A program made the position numbers and the translations under genes. Source: Cellulomonas sp. SLBN-39 (lineage in GTDB: Bacteria; Actinomycetota; Actinomycetes; Actinomycetales; Cellulomonadaceae). From it: a stretch of DNA of 64,000 nt. Below, one piece after another: positions 29,001-37,159 of the stretch (its first letter is position 1; each line of letters begins with the position of its first letter). Location: NCBI RefSeq assembly GCF_006715865.1, contig NZ_VFOA01000001.1, positions 1,116,001 to 1,180,000 of the forward strand, read 5' to 3'. The notes below the pieces were generated by a model. That model saw only the letters and a program-made list of their open reading frames with translations, searched no databases and was not told the DNA's origin.

Positions 29001-29034
29001 CGCGGGCCGGGCTCCTCACGGGGCCCGGCCCGCG
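29001..29034 (+). terminator. Terminator-like stem-loop after the FKBP gene
   Basis: CGCGGGCCGGGC (29001-29012) pairs perfectly with GCCCGGCCCGCG (29023-29034) over a 10-nt loop. Confidence 0.6.
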
Positions 29035-29135
29035 GCACGTCCGGGTGAGAACCGCGCCACGGGACCCTCGTCCTGCCGTCCGGGGCCCCGCCGCCCTACG
29101 CTGGCGGGACCATCGGCTCCAGCGTGGGAGTAGGC

Positions 29136-31193
29136 ATGGACCAGGCAACGACGCCCAGGATCCGCACCGTGGCGCTGCTGGGCGCCTCGGGCGCCGGCAA
29201 GACGACACTGACCGAGGCGCTGCTGCACCGCGCCGGCGTGCTCACCCGGGCCGGCCGGGTCGAGGACGGCAGCACGGTCAGCGACCACGAGCCCGAGGAG
29301 ATCGCGCGCGGCGTGTCCCTCGGCCTCGGCGTCGCCCCGTTCGGCTGGACCGCCGACGACGGGTCGACGTACGACGTGACGCTGCTCGACACCCCGGGCG
29401 CGCTGGACTTCGCGGGCGTGGTCGACGCGGCGCTCACCGCCGCCGACCTGGCGCTCGTCGTGGTCAGCGCGGTCGACGGCGTGCAGGCCGGCACGCACCT
29501 GGCGTGGGAGGCCGCGGGCGCCGCGGGCGTGCCGCGGATGGTCGTGGTGACCAAGGAGGACAAGGCGCGCGCCGACTTCCACCACGTGCTCGACGACCTG
29601 CGGGCCGCGTTCGGGCCGACGCTGGTGCCGCTCGAGCTGCCCGTGGGCGAGGAGCAGGCGTTCGGCGGGGTCGCGGACGTGCTCAGCGAGCAGGGGTTCG
29701 CCTACGACGCGGACGGCACGCACCACGTGCAGGCCCTGCCCGCGGAGGTCGCCGCGGAGGAGCACCGCCTGCACGAGGAGGTCACCGAGGAGATCGTCGC
29801 GCACGACGACGACCAGCTGGAGCGGTACCTCGCGGGCGAGGAGCCGACGGCGGCCGAGCTGGAGCGCACGCTCGCGCACGAGGTCCGCGACGGGCAGGCC
29901 GTGCCCGTGCTCGTCGTCTCCGGGCTGACGGGCGTGGGCGTCGACCGGCTGGCCGACCTGCTGTGCGAGCTGGGCCCGGGGCCCGGCGACCGGCGCGTGA
30001 GCGTCCTGGCCGGCACCACCGAGGTCGAGGTCGGTGTCGACCCGGACGGTCCGGCGCTCGTGCACGTGTTCCGCACGGTCGCGGACCCGTTCGTCGGGCA
30101 GGTGACGCTGTTCCGCGTGCTGTCCGGCACCGTGCGGCCCGGCGACCGGCTGGTCTGCACCAGCACGCACGTCGAGGAGCGGGTCTCGGGGCTGTTCCGG
30201 CTGCGCGGCAAGGAGCACCTGCCGGTCGACGCGGCGCGCGCGGGCGAGGTCGCGGCCGTCGCCAAGCTCACCGGCACGCCGACGGGGGCGCTGCTGGCGA
30301 CCAAGGGATCGCCGGGCGTGGCGTGCACGGCCCGGCCGCCGCGCGAGCGGCAGCGCGTGTACGCCCTGGCGCTGGAGCCCGTGACGCAGTCCGACGACGA
30401 CCGGCTCTCCGCCGCGCTGGCCCGCCTGGTGGGCGACGACCCCACCCTCGCGGTCGACCGCACCGGCGACCGCACGGTCCTGCGGGGCCTGGGCGACACG
30501 CACCTGGCGGTCGCGCTGGAGCGGCTCGCGCGGGTGTTCGGCGTGCACGTGACGACGGCACCCGTGCCCGTGGGCTACCGCGAGACGATCGCGCGGTCCG
30601 TCGAGGTCGAGGGCCGGCTGAAGAAGCAGTCCGGCGGGCACGGGCAGTTCGCGGTCGTGAAGATGCGGGTCTCGCCGCTGCCGCGTGGCGCCGGGCTGGA
30701 GTTCGTCGACCGGGTCGTGGGCGGGGCGATCCCGCGCACCTACCTGCCCGCGGTGGAGCGTGGCGTGCACGAGGCCATGGCCGCCGGCGGCCCGCACGGC
30801 TTCCCGGTGGTGGACGTGCGCGTCGAGGTCGTCGACGGCAAGGCCCACTCGGTCGACTCGTCCGACATGGCGTTCCGCACGGCCGCGTCGATCGGCCTCA
30901 AGGAGGCGCTGGCCACGGCGGGCACGACGGTGCTCGAGCCCGTGTGCCGGGTGCACGTCACCGTGCCGTCGACCGTGCAGGGCGACGTCATGAGCGACCT
31001 GTCCGCGCGGCGCGGCCGCATCACCGACACCGTCGCGCAGGACGGCGGCTCCGTGGTCGTCGAGGCCACGGTGCCGGAGGCGGAGCTCGCCCGGTACGTG
31101 CTGGACCTGCGCTCCCTGACCGGTGGGCGCGCGGACCTGCGCGTCGAGCCCGACCACTACGAGCCCTGCCCGGAGCACCTCACCCCCGCCTGA
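29136..31193 (+). CDS. Elongation factor G-like protein EF-G2
   Basis: 685 residues with EF-G domain order. G1 is GASGAGKTTL, G3 is LLDTPGALDF and G4 is TKEDK. The central domain has HVFRTVADPFVGQVTLFRVLSG, and the C-terminal domains have YRETIARS, KKQSGGHGQFAVV and EPVCRVHVTVPS. True EF-G has DTPGH with a catalytic His; here the His is Ala, and G4 departs from NKxD, both in line with the actinobacterial EF-G2/FusA2 group, whose role is unsettled. ATG 29136 follows GGGAG; a GTG four codons earlier is possible. A TACGCT -10 box lies at 29097-29102. Confidence 0.93.
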   Translation: MDQATTPRIRTVALLGASGAGKTTLTEALLHRAGVLTRAGRVEDGSTVSDHEPEEIARGVSLGLGVAPFGWTADDGSTYDVTLLDTPGALDFAGVVDAALTAADLALVVVSAVDGVQAGTHLAWEAAGAAGVPRMVVVTKEDKARADFHHVLDDLRAAFGPTLVPLELPVGEEQAFGGVADVLSEQGFAYDADGTHHVQALPAEVAAEEHRLHEEVTEEIVAHDDDQLERYLAGEEPTAAELERTLAHEVRDGQAVPVLVVSGLTGVGVDRLADLLCELGPGPGDRRVSVLAGTTEVEVGVDPDGPALVHVFRTVADPFVGQVTLFRVLSGTVRPGDRLVCTSTHVEERVSGLFRLRGKEHLPVDAARAGEVAAVAKLTGTPTGALLATKGSPGVACTARPPRERQRVYALALEPVTQSDDDRLSAALARLVGDDPTLAVDRTGDRTVLRGLGDTHLAVALERLARVFGVHVTTAPVPVGYRETIARSVEVEGRLKKQSGGHGQFAVVKMRVSPLPRGAGLEFVDRVVGGAIPRTYLPAVERGVHEAMAAGGPHGFPVVDVRVEVVDGKAHSVDSSDMAFRTAASIGLKEALATAGTTVLEPVCRVHVTVPSTVQGDVMSDLSARRGRITDTVAQDGGSVVVEATVPEAELARYVLDLRSLTGGRADLRVEPDHYEPCPEHLTPA

Positions 31194-31218
31194 CCGCTCC
31201 CCGCGCGAGGATGGGGGC

Positions 31219-31590
31219 ATGGCGGACGGGACCGACGACGACGTGACGGACGTGGCCGGGCTGACCCGCCTGGTGCGGGAGTTCTCGCGCGAGCGCGACT
31301 GGGAGCAGTTCCACGACCCCAAGTCGCTGGTCCTCGCGCTCGTCGGCGAGGTCGGGGAGCTGGCCGAGCTGTTCCAGTGGGTGCCCGCCGACGAGGCCGC
31401 GGCCCGCTTCGCCGCACCCGAGCGCCGGCAGCGCGCGGGCGAGGAGATGGCCGACGTCCTGGTCTACCTGCTGCGCCTCGCGGACGTCCTCGACGTCGAC
31501 CTCGCGGCGGCGGCGCAGGCCAAGATCGCCGCGGCCCGCACCCGGTTCCCCGCCGACGCCGTGCGCGGCACCGCGCCCGAGAAGCGCTGA
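31219..31590 (+). CDS. MazG-like nucleotide pyrophosphohydrolase
   Basis: 123 residues of the compact all-alpha NTP pyrophosphatase fold (RS21-C6/DCTPP1 type): REFSRERDWEQFHDPKSLVL, then GEVGELAELFQW and EEMADVLVYLLRLAD. The E-x2-E and E-x3-D acidic residues bind Mg2+. It probably removes non-canonical or excess dNTPs. It starts 25 bp after the EF-G2 stop, so it may be cotranscribed. It converges on the ABC permease gene. Confidence 0.92.
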   Translation: MADGTDDDVTDVAGLTRLVREFSRERDWEQFHDPKSLVLALVGEVGELAELFQWVPADEAAARFAAPERRQRAGEEMADVLVYLLRLADVLDVDLAAAAQAKIAAARTRFPADAVRGTAPEKR

Positions 31591-31594
31591 GCGG

Positions 31595-31623
31595 CGGGGC
31601 CGGGTCGCACGGGCCCGGCCCCG
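31595..31623. terminator. Bidirectional terminator-like stem-loop
   Basis: CGGGGCCGGG (31595-31604) pairs with CCCGGCCCCG (31614-31623) between the convergent MazG-like and ABC permease genes. Confidence 0.6.
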
Positions 31624-31629
31624 TCCCGC

Positions 31630-34212
31630 TCACTCCGAGGCGATCGCGTCCAGGGCGCGCAGACGGGCGGCGCGGGTCGCGGGCCACAGGGCCGCGAGCA
31701 CCCCGACCACCACGGCCAGGCCGACCATCGTCGCGATCTGGTCCCACGGCAGCACGAGCTGGTCGAGCCCGTCCTCGGCGTAGACCCGCGGCAGCGCGGA
31801 CGCGAGCCCGACCCCGACCGCGAGGCCCAGCACCGTGCCGAGCACGGCCGTCAGCACCGACTCGATCGTCACCGTGCCCGCGAGCTGGAGCCGGCCGAGG
31901 CCGACGGCCCGCAGCAGCCCGATCTCGCGCGTCCGCTCGATGACGGACAGGGCGAGGGTGTTGACGATCCCGAGCACCGCGATCACCAGCGACAGCCCGA
32001 GCAGCGCGTAGAGGATCACGAGCAGCTGGTCCACCTGGGCGGCCATCGCGTCGACGAACTCGTCCTGGTCCTGCACGGAGACGACGACGTACGGCGCGAC
32101 GGCGTCGGCCACGGCGGTGCGCAGGTCGTCCAGGCCCACGCCGGGTGCGGCGTCGAGGAAGACCGTGTCGACCTGCGGCTCGGTGACGAGCGCGTCGAGC
32201 ACGTCCCGGGTCACGACCACGGACGCGCCGACCACCTGCGTGTCGACGACGGCCACGACGTCGAGGTCGCGGCTGCCCTCGCCGGCGCGCACGGTGACGG
32301 TGTCGCCGACGGCCCACCCGTCGCCGGCCGTCTGGGAGTTGATCACCGCGGTGCCGTCGGCGAGGTCGTCGGTGCTGCCGTCCTCGACGTCGACGAGCAG
32401 CGCCCCGCCGAGCACGCCGGGCTCGAGGCCGACGACGTACGACGCGTCGTCGTCCGTCGGGGCCGCACCGGGTTCCGCGGAGACGGCGGCGGTGCCGAAG
32501 GCCAGCGGCGCGGACGCCCCCACCTCGGGCAGCGCGGCGACGTCGTCGACGGCCCCGGCCGGGATGATCTGGTTGGCCGAGCGCAGCACGAGGTCCGCGT
32601 CGGTCGAGCTCTCGACGACGCTCGCCAGGGACTGCTGCGCGGACGCGGCGATCACGGAGACGGCACCGACGAGGGCCATGCCGATGACCAGGGCCCCGGC
32701 GGTGCCGGCGGTGCGCCGGGGGTTGCGCACGACGTTGCCCTGCGCGAGCCGCCCCATCGGGGGCAGCAGCCGCACGAACGGCACGGTGAGCACGCGCAGC
32801 ACGGCGCGGGCGACGGTCGGCGACGCGACGAGCACGCCGACGAGCACCGCCGCGGCCCCGCCGCCGAGCAGCAGCTCGGCCTGGTCGGTCGTGGGCCGCA
32901 CGGCGGCGGACGCCACCGCCGCTGCCCCGGCGAGCGCGACGAGACCGCCGAGCACGGCGCGCAGGCGCAGCGACCGCTCGGGCACGGTGACGTCGCCGCG
33001 CATCGCCTCGACCGGCGCCACGAGGGCCGCGGTGCGGGCCGGCACGGCCGCGGCGACCGCGGAGACCACCGTGCCGAGCACGAGGCACAGCACCACGGTC
33101 GGCACCTCGAGCGGCACGTCACCCGTGAGGTCCATGCCGACCTGCGCGAGCACGACCCGCAGCACCGAGACCAGGCCCAGGCCGCCGAGCACCCCGAGCG
33201 CGGACCCCACGAGCCCGACCACGACGGCCTGGCCGACGACCACGGTGAACACCTGCGCGGGCGAGGCGCCCACGGCCCGCAGCAGCGCGAACTCGCGCAC
33301 CCGCTGCCGCACCGACATCGCGAAGGTGTTGGCGATGAGGAACGCCCCGACGAACAGCGACACCACGGCGAAGACCAGCAGGAACGTGGTGACGAAGCCG
33401 AGGAGCTGGTCGATGTCCGCCTGCAGGTCGGCGCGCACCGAGGAGCCGGTGACGGCCTCGGCGGAGCCGGCGGCCCCCGCGTCCGCGAGCACCGTGCTGC
33501 CGTCGAGCGCCGCGCCCACCGCGTCGGCCAGCACCTGCTCGTCCGTCCCGTCGGTGCCGTACACGGACACGGTGCTGACCAGGCCCTCGGGGGCGAACGC
33601 CGCGAGCGCCGCGTCGTGGTCGAGGAAGACGAGCGTCGCGCCCGCCATCGGCCCGCCCGCGGACACCTCCCCGACGACCTCGACCTCGACGACCTCGCCC
33701 GCGACGACGACGTCGGTGCGGTCGCCGAGCGCCAGCCCGGACGACTCGAGCGTGGCGACCTCGAGCGCGACCTCGTCGGCGGCGGCCGGGCCGCGGCCCT
33801 GCAGGACCGTCAGCGACGGGTCCCGCTCGTCGAAGCCGATGCCGATGCTCGGGGCCTGCGTGGACTGCACGGCCGTGCCGTCGGCTCCGACGAGCACGAC
33901 CGGGCCGGCCAGGTCGGGCAGCGCGACGTCGACGCCGTCGACGTCTGCGACCTCGTCGACCAGCGCGATCGGCACGGGGGTGCGCGCCTCGCCGATCGAC
34001 TCCTCGCCCCCGCCGCCGGGCAGCGGGTCGGTGCCGCGCACGTAGACCTCGGCGGGCGCCTGCGCGTCGACGATCCCGTGGAAGGTGTCGGACATCATCG
34101 TGCGCAGCGCGAAGGTGCCGGCGACGAAGGCGACGCCGAGCGCGACGGCCAGCACCGACAGCGCGAACCGGACGGCGTGCGCGCGCACGCCCCGCAGCGT
34201 GACCCGCAGCAT
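31630..34212 (-). CDS. FtsX/MacB-type ABC transporter permease
   Basis: 860 residues with two FtsX domains. Membrane helices are near the N-terminus (FALSVLAVALGVAFVAGTFAL). The first FtsX block has FLLVFAVVSLFVGAFLIANTF and VRQRVREFALLRAVGASPAQ; the second has LYALLGLSLVIAVLGIVNTL and ERTREIGLLRAVGLGRLQLA. Large extracytoplasmic domains lie between, as in MacB-type mechanotransmission or lipoprotein/peptide export systems. The start ATG 34212 overlaps the ATPase stop by one base (TGATG), so the pair is coupled. The substrate is unknown. Confidence 0.93.
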   Translation of the reverse strand: MLRVTLRGVRAHAVRFALSVLAVALGVAFVAGTFALRTMMSDTFHGIVDAQAPAEVYVRGTDPLPGGGGEESIGEARTPVPIALVDEVADVDGVDVALPDLAGPVVLVGADGTAVQSTQAPSIGIGFDERDPSLTVLQGRGPAAADEVALEVATLESSGLALGDRTDVVVAGEVVEVEVVGEVSAGGPMAGATLVFLDHDAALAAFAPEGLVSTVSVYGTDGTDEQVLADAVGAALDGSTVLADAGAAGSAEAVTGSSVRADLQADIDQLLGFVTTFLLVFAVVSLFVGAFLIANTFAMSVRQRVREFALLRAVGASPAQVFTVVVGQAVVVGLVGSALGVLGGLGLVSVLRVVLAQVGMDLTGDVPLEVPTVVLCLVLGTVVSAVAAAVPARTAALVAPVEAMRGDVTVPERSLRLRAVLGGLVALAGAAAVASAAVRPTTDQAELLLGGGAAAVLVGVLVASPTVARAVLRVLTVPFVRLLPPMGRLAQGNVVRNPRRTAGTAGALVIGMALVGAVSVIAASAQQSLASVVESSTDADLVLRSANQIIPAGAVDDVAALPEVGASAPLAFGTAAVSAEPGAAPTDDDASYVVGLEPGVLGGALLVDVEDGSTDDLADGTAVINSQTAGDGWAVGDTVTVRAGEGSRDLDVVAVVDTQVVGASVVVTRDVLDALVTEPQVDTVFLDAAPGVGLDDLRTAVADAVAPYVVVSVQDQDEFVDAMAAQVDQLLVILYALLGLSLVIAVLGIVNTLALSVIERTREIGLLRAVGLGRLQLAGTVTIESVLTAVLGTVLGLAVGVGLASALPRVYAEDGLDQLVLPWDQIATMVGLAVVVGVLAALWPATRAARLRALDAIASE

Positions 34213-35015
34213 CAGCGCACCCGCGCGGCGGCGGTCACGGCGGGGGCCGTGGCAGCGGCGTGACGCGCGGTGCGCGCGTCGGCGTCGGCGCGGCTCAGGG
34301 CGCCCAGGCGCTCGAGGACGGCGTCGGGCGTCGGGTCGAGCAGCTCGTCGACGATGCGTCCGTCGGCGAGGAAGAGCACGCGGTCCGCGTACGACGCGGC
34401 CGTCGGGTCGTGCGTGACCATGACGACGGACTGGCCGAGGTCGTCGACGCTGCGGCGCAGGAACGTCAGCACCTCGCGGGCCGACGCGGAGTCGAGGTTG
34501 CCCGTGGGCTCGTCGGCGAACACGACCGCCGGCCGCGTCACGAGGGCGCGGGCGCACGCGACGCGCTGCTGCTGCCCGCCGGACAGCTCGGACGGCTTGT
34601 GCCCGAGCCGGTCGGTGAGGCCGACGGCCCGCACGACGGCGTCGAGGTGGTCCTGGTCGACCGGCCGGCGCGCGATGTCCGCGGGCAGGGTGATGTTCTC
34701 CAGCGCCGTCAGGGTCGGCACGAGGTTGAACGCCTGGAACACGAAGCCCAGGCGGTCCCGGCGCAGCTTCGTCAGGCGGCGCTCCGACATCGCGGAGACC
34801 TCCTGCCCGTCGACGACGACGGTGCCGGACGTGGGGCGGTCGAGGCCCGCCATGCAGTGCATGAGCGTGGACTTGCCGGAGCCCGAGGGGCCCATCGTGG
34901 CGGTCAGGCGGCCGCGCTCGAAGTCGACGTCGACGCCGTCGAGCGCGCGGACCGCCGTCTCCCCGGTGCCGTAGGTGCGGGTGAGCGCACGGGCGCTCGC
35001 GATCGGGCTCGTCAT
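34212..35015 (-). CDS. ABC transporter ATP-binding protein (MacB/LolD type)
   Basis: 267 residues. Walker A GPSGSGKST, Q-loop FVFQAFNLVPTLTALENI, signature LSGGQQQRVACARAL, Walker B AVVFADEPTGNLDS and H-loop MVTHDP are all intact. The FQ.FNL...T..EN form is typical of MacB/LolD-type ATPases working with FtsX permeases. It energises the permease encoded next. The start is ATG 35015; upstream frames to 35471 are Pro/Arg-rich and not part of the domain. Confidence 0.95.
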   Translation of the reverse strand: MTSPIASARALTRTYGTGETAVRALDGVDVDFERGRLTATMGPSGSGKSTLMHCMAGLDRPTSGTVVVDGQEVSAMSERRLTKLRRDRLGFVFQAFNLVPTLTALENITLPADIARRPVDQDHLDAVVRAVGLTDRLGHKPSELSGGQQQRVACARALVTRPAVVFADEPTGNLDSASAREVLTFLRRSVDDLGQSVVMVTHDPTAASYADRVLFLADGRIVDELLDPTPDAVLERLGALSRADADARTARHAAATAPAVTAAARVR

Positions 35016-35262
35016 CGTCTGGTCCTCGGCTCGTGCTCTGCGGGTCCGGGCGCGGCGTGCGGCCCGACGGGTGTCATGGTCGATCGTCCACCCCGGCGCG
35101 GGGCGGCGCATCGGTGAGGAACCCTGGGAGCCCCCTGAGCGTCGCGGGGGTCGTCCCGGGGTGGGGCCGGGGGGTTTTCCGGGTGTCGCCGTCGACGGGC
35201 AGCCACCAGGATGGGGACGTGCCCCGCCCGGGGTGTCCTCGCAGGTCGTCGGAAGGTCGGTC

Positions 35263-35508
35263 GTGCTCACCACGCTCACGAAGTCGGTCGCGGTCCTCGC
35301 CGCCGCGGTGCTCGGCGCGACCCTGGGGCTCGCCGCCCGGGGCGTGGACGCGGCGCTGGCGCGCGTGCCCGCCCCGGCGACCCGTGCCGTCGGCCCGGCG
35401 CAGCCCGGACCGGCGCCGCTGCTGGTGACCGCGACGCCGTCGGCGGTGCCCGACGGGACGACGGGCACCACGGTCCTGCGGGGCGCGGAGGTCCCGCCGA
35501 CGTCCTAG
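35263..35508 (+). CDS. Small exported or membrane-anchored protein, unknown
   Basis: 81 residues. One N-terminal hydrophobic segment (SVAVLAAAVLGATLGLAARGV) is either a signal peptide or an anchor. The rest is Pro/Ala/Thr-rich with no Cys and no recognised domain. GTG 35263 follows GGAAGG, a good ribosome site. It starts 247 bp upstream of, and divergent from, the ABC ATPase gene and ends 9 bp before the YciO-type gene, so it may be cotranscribed with the latter. Confidence 0.6.
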   Translation: MLTTLTKSVAVLAAAVLGATLGLAARGVDAALARVPAPATRAVGPAQPGPAPLLVTATPSAVPDGTTGTTVLRGAEVPPTS

Positions 35509-35517
35509 CCTGACGTC

Positions 35518-36135
35518 ATGGCCCGCTACCTCGACGTGCACCCGCACGACCCGCAGCCGCGCGCGATCGCGCAGACCGTCGCCCTGCTGCGCGAGGGCGC
35601 CGTCGTCGCCTACCCGACGGACTCGATGTACGCCCTGGGCACGCGGGTCGAGAACCCCGACGGGCTCGAGCGCATCCGGCGCATCCGGCACCTGGACGAC
35701 AAGCACCACTTCACGCTGGTGTGCGCCGACTTCGCCCAGCTCGGCCAGCTCGTGCACCTGGACAACAGCGCGTTCCGCGCGATCAAGGCCGCGACGCCCG
35801 GCCCGTACACGTTCATCCTCCAGGCCACCCCCGAGGTGCCGCGCCGGCTCGCCCACCCCAAGAAGCGGTCGGTCGGCGTGCGCATCCCCGACCACCCCGT
35901 CGCGCAGGCGATCCTGCACGAGCTCGGCGAGCCGCTGCTGTCGAGCTCCCTGGTCGTCCCCGGCGCCGAGTGGCCGATGACCGAGGGCTGGCAGATCAAG
36001 GAGGAGCTCGACGCGGTGCTGGACGCCGTCGTCGACGCGGGCGACTGCGGGACCGAGCCGACCACGGTGGTGGACTGGACCTCCGGCACGCCCGAGGTCG
36101 TGCGCGCGGGCGCGGGCGACCCCGACCGGTTCTGA
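35518..36135 (+). CDS. YciO/YrdC/Sua5-family protein (L-threonylcarbamoyladenylate synthase type)
   Basis: 205 residues, about the length of E. coli YciO. YPTDSMYALG, RIRRIRHLDDKHHFTLVC and PGPYTFILQATPEVPRRL are YrdC-domain motifs for ATP, bicarbonate and threonine binding. The stand-alone YciO branch lacks the extra Sua5 domain and may not be the main tRNA t6A enzyme. ATG 35518 is 9 bp after the small-protein stop. Confidence 0.9.
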   Translation: MARYLDVHPHDPQPRAIAQTVALLREGAVVAYPTDSMYALGTRVENPDGLERIRRIRHLDDKHHFTLVCADFAQLGQLVHLDNSAFRAIKAATPGPYTFILQATPEVPRRLAHPKKRSVGVRIPDHPVAQAILHELGEPLLSSSLVVPGAEWPMTEGWQIKEELDAVLDAVVDAGDCGTEPTTVVDWTSGTPEVVRAGAGDPDRF

Positions 36136-36163
36136 CGGCGCACCGGCACCGCGCGGAGGAGAC

Positions 36164-37084
36164 GTGGACGAACCGGCAGCCGACCTGGCAGGGGGCGGCG
36201 GCGAGCGCGTCGGGCGGCTGCCGCGCCCGCTGCGGACGGGCCGCTTCGCCACCCGGGACGGGGTGGAGAGCCCCGTGCACGCCCCGCGCGGGGACCCTCG
36301 CGTCGCGTGGCACGAGCTCGAGCGGCTCGTCGAGGTGACCACCTGGATCCTGGGGCCGCACCGGTACCCGCTGGTGCTCGCGAGGCCCGACGACGGCGGC
36401 CCCGAGCTCCTCGTCGACTGGTACCCGCCGGACCGGTGGCCGCCGCCGTTCGACGACGTCGCCACGGGGCAGCCCCCGTACCTGCGGCACGACCAGTACG
36501 ACATGCGGACCACCGGGGTGGTGCGACCCGACGAGGTCCTCGACGCCGTCGAGGTCGTCGAGGAGCTGGACCCCGCCGTGTGGGCGACCCGGCCGCCGCC
36601 ACCGCGACCGCCGGGCCCGAGCCTCCCGACGGGACCGCCGCGGGTCCTGCGGCCCGGACGGCGTCGCACCCCAGCCGCCGCACCCGCGGCGCCACCGCTC
36701 CCCCGCCCCTCGGGGGTGTACGCCGACCTCGACGGGCAGACGTACGCGGCCGTGTCGGCGCACAAGCCGCGCCTGCGGCTGCTCGCCCCCGGGCAGGGGC
36801 CCGTGCCCGCGGGGTTCGAGGAGGACGGCCGGGGTGTCCGGAGCCGGCTGGTGCCTCGCACCGCGGTGACGCGGATCGTCCGGGTGACGACGTGGGCGCG
36901 CTGGCGCGGGCACGAGGTCGAGGTCGTCCAGGTGAGCGACGGCCGCGTCCGCGTGCAGGGCTGGACGTACCCGCCCCCGGACGAGCCGGCCGTGGGGACG
37001 CCGGAGAACACGTACTGGGAGGTGTGGACCGCGCCGCAGGAGCTCGACGCGGTCCGGGAGGACGTCGTCGAGGTGCCGCGCTGA
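36164..37084 (+). CDS. Unknown protein with an internal duplication
   Basis: 306 residues, family not recognised. Residues about 46-90 and 229-273 align with each other: ERLVEVTTWILG...VDWYPPD against TRIVRVTTWARW...VQGWTYPPPD, each preceded by a G-x-[FY]-A-x-x-DG segment. So the protein is two copies of a small Trp-rich beta domain joined by a Pro/Arg-rich linker (143-183). No signal peptide or membrane helix. GTG 36164 has GCGGAGGA upstream, 28 bp after the YciO-type stop, so it is likely in the same operon. Confidence 0.75.
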   Translation: MDEPAADLAGGGGERVGRLPRPLRTGRFATRDGVESPVHAPRGDPRVAWHELERLVEVTTWILGPHRYPLVLARPDDGGPELLVDWYPPDRWPPPFDDVATGQPPYLRHDQYDMRTTGVVRPDEVLDAVEVVEELDPAVWATRPPPPRPPGPSLPTGPPRVLRPGRRRTPAAAPAAPPLPRPSGVYADLDGQTYAAVSAHKPRLRLLAPGQGPVPAGFEEDGRGVRSRLVPRTAVTRIVRVTTWARWRGHEVEVVQVSDGRVRVQGWTYPPPDEPAVGTPENTYWEVWTAPQELDAVREDVVEVPR

Positions 37085-37102
37085 CGGCGGTGCCCGGCCC
37101 AG

Positions 37103-37149
37103 CGACGACGGACCGCCCGTGCCCGGGGGCGCGCGGCGGTCCGTCGTCG
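37103..37149. terminator. Bidirectional terminator-like inverted repeat
   Basis: CGACGACGGACCGCC (37103-37117) and GGCGGTCCGTCGTCG (37135-37149) form a perfect 15-bp stem between convergent genes. Confidence 0.65.
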
Positions 37150-37159
37150 TGCGTGCCGG

